DNA from: Candidatus Heimdallarchaeota archaeon
Lineage (GTDB): Archaea > Asgardarchaeota > Heimdallarchaeia > Heimdallarchaeales > Kariarchaeaceae
Length of the DNA: 5,463 nt
NCBI GenBank assembly: GCA_015522385.1
Contig: WAMJ01000249.1
Location: forward strand, 1 to 5,463
Direction of reading: 5' to 3'
Positions 4,921 to 5,463 of this stretch are shown in pieces. The translations under genes and the position numbers were made by a program. Numbering within the stretch: the first letter of the stretch is position 1; each line of letters begins with the position of its first letter. A model generated the notes under the pieces. The model saw nothing but the letters and a program-made list of their open reading frames with translations, made no database searches and was not told where the DNA came from.

Positions 4921-5463
4921 AGCGAACAGCATCTGGGTGGTAGACCAAGGGACTGGTCAGTTTCTAGACCACTAGGGTACTACTTACACGTATCAGGACT
5001 GGCAGCGCAGTGGATCGCAGAGGAGACTGTGTTTCTAGACCACTAGGGTACTACTTACACAATGTTGCTTCTGCGGATTTGAAGACGATTGTATGCGGGT
5101 TAGTTTCTAGACCACTAGGGTACTACTTACACTGTTGATGGCCGAGTCCCCCTCGGTGAGAGTGATGCGGGGTTTCTAGACCACTAGGGTACTACTTACA
5201 CACTGGGTGCAGGAAAACCTCCAGGCAGTCCTCTTGGGTTTCTAGACCACTAGGGTACTACTTACACTATCAACCGTGAGGTTGTCCGACCCGGTGGCCT
5301 GCTGGTTTCTAGACCACTAGGGTACTACTTACACAGTGAAGAAAGGAAGAAGCTGGCCTCGGACTGGTACGTTTCTAGACCACTAGGGTACTACTTACAC
5401 TCTCGGGCAGCTACCGACTTCTCCCGCTGCTCTCTTCGCGTTTCTAGACCACTAGGGTACTAC
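4891..5463 (-). CRISPR. CRISPR array, nine 30-nt repeats and eight spacers, cut by the window edge
   Basis: On the plus strand each repeat begins GTTTCTAGACCACTAG and ends CTACTTACAC. Repeats start at 4891, 4960, 5031, 5103, 5172, 5238, 5305, 5371 and 5440; the last is truncated after 24 nt. Repeats 2-8 are identical; the first has two substitutions. Spacers are 39, 41, 42, 39, 36, 37, 36 and 39 nt and all differ. The repeat holds a small palindrome, CTAG-ACCA-CTAG. The degenerate first repeat and the relic before it mark the left side as the trailer. The minus-strand repeat ends CTAGAAAC, close to the ATTGAAAC-like 5' handle of type I/III crRNAs. Both observations favour minus-strand transcription with the leader to the right of the window. 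No cas gene is in the window, so the subtype is undetermined. If instead the left flank were the leader, it would be under 90 nt and contain a relic repeat, which is unlikely. Confidence 0.97.

Overview
The window is most likely archaeal. The coding regions at 790-2640 and 2985-3761, and probably the one at 4041-4808, have no convincing Shine-Dalgarno sequence. Each instead has a TATA-like box centred about 24-28 nt upstream of its start codon, as in leaderless archaeal transcripts. The tRNA gene lacks an encoded CCA. Coding DNA is of intermediate GC, intergenic DNA is AT-rich, and the resident genes strongly prefer AGA/AGG for arginine. I cannot name the lineage from sequence alone.

Layout: (1) complement(<1-475) is the 5' part of a gene for an unknown protein with one N-terminal membrane helix and an extracytoplasmic beta-rich region. 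(2) 476-789 is intergenic. (3) complement(790-2640) is a complete methyl-accepting chemotaxis protein with a double-Cache-like sensor, HAMP and signalling hairpin. (4) 2641-2984 is AT-rich intergenic DNA with one good inverted repeat. (5) complement(2985-3761) is a membrane methyltransferase of the isoprenylcysteine carboxyl methyltransferase / phospholipid methyltransferase superfamily. Its first 70 or so codons lie in a polypurine/polypyrimidine tract and may not be translated. (6) complement(3834-3908) is tRNA-Ile(GAT). (7) 4041-4808 (+) is a free-standing LAGLIDADG homing endonuclease-like protein with an N-terminal helix-turn-helix. Its arginine codon use is the reverse of its neighbours', which suggests transfer. 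(8) 4891 to the right edge is a CRISPR array with nine repeats (the last cut by the window) and eight unique spacers of 36-42 nt. A previously uncounted decayed repeat lies just outside it at about 4838-4863.

The genes do not form an obvious pathway. The most informative part is the right third. The left end of the CRISPR array carries a mutated repeat, and beyond it a more decayed, partly deleted one. That marks the old (trailer) end, so the leader and any cas genes should lie beyond base 5463 and the array should be transcribed on the minus strand. The reverse-complement repeat ends in CTAGAAAC, which resembles the usual GAAAC-type crRNA handle and agrees with this. The endonuclease gene sits beside the trailer end, convergent with the inferred array transcription. 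No cas gene is present, so the CRISPR type cannot be assigned.
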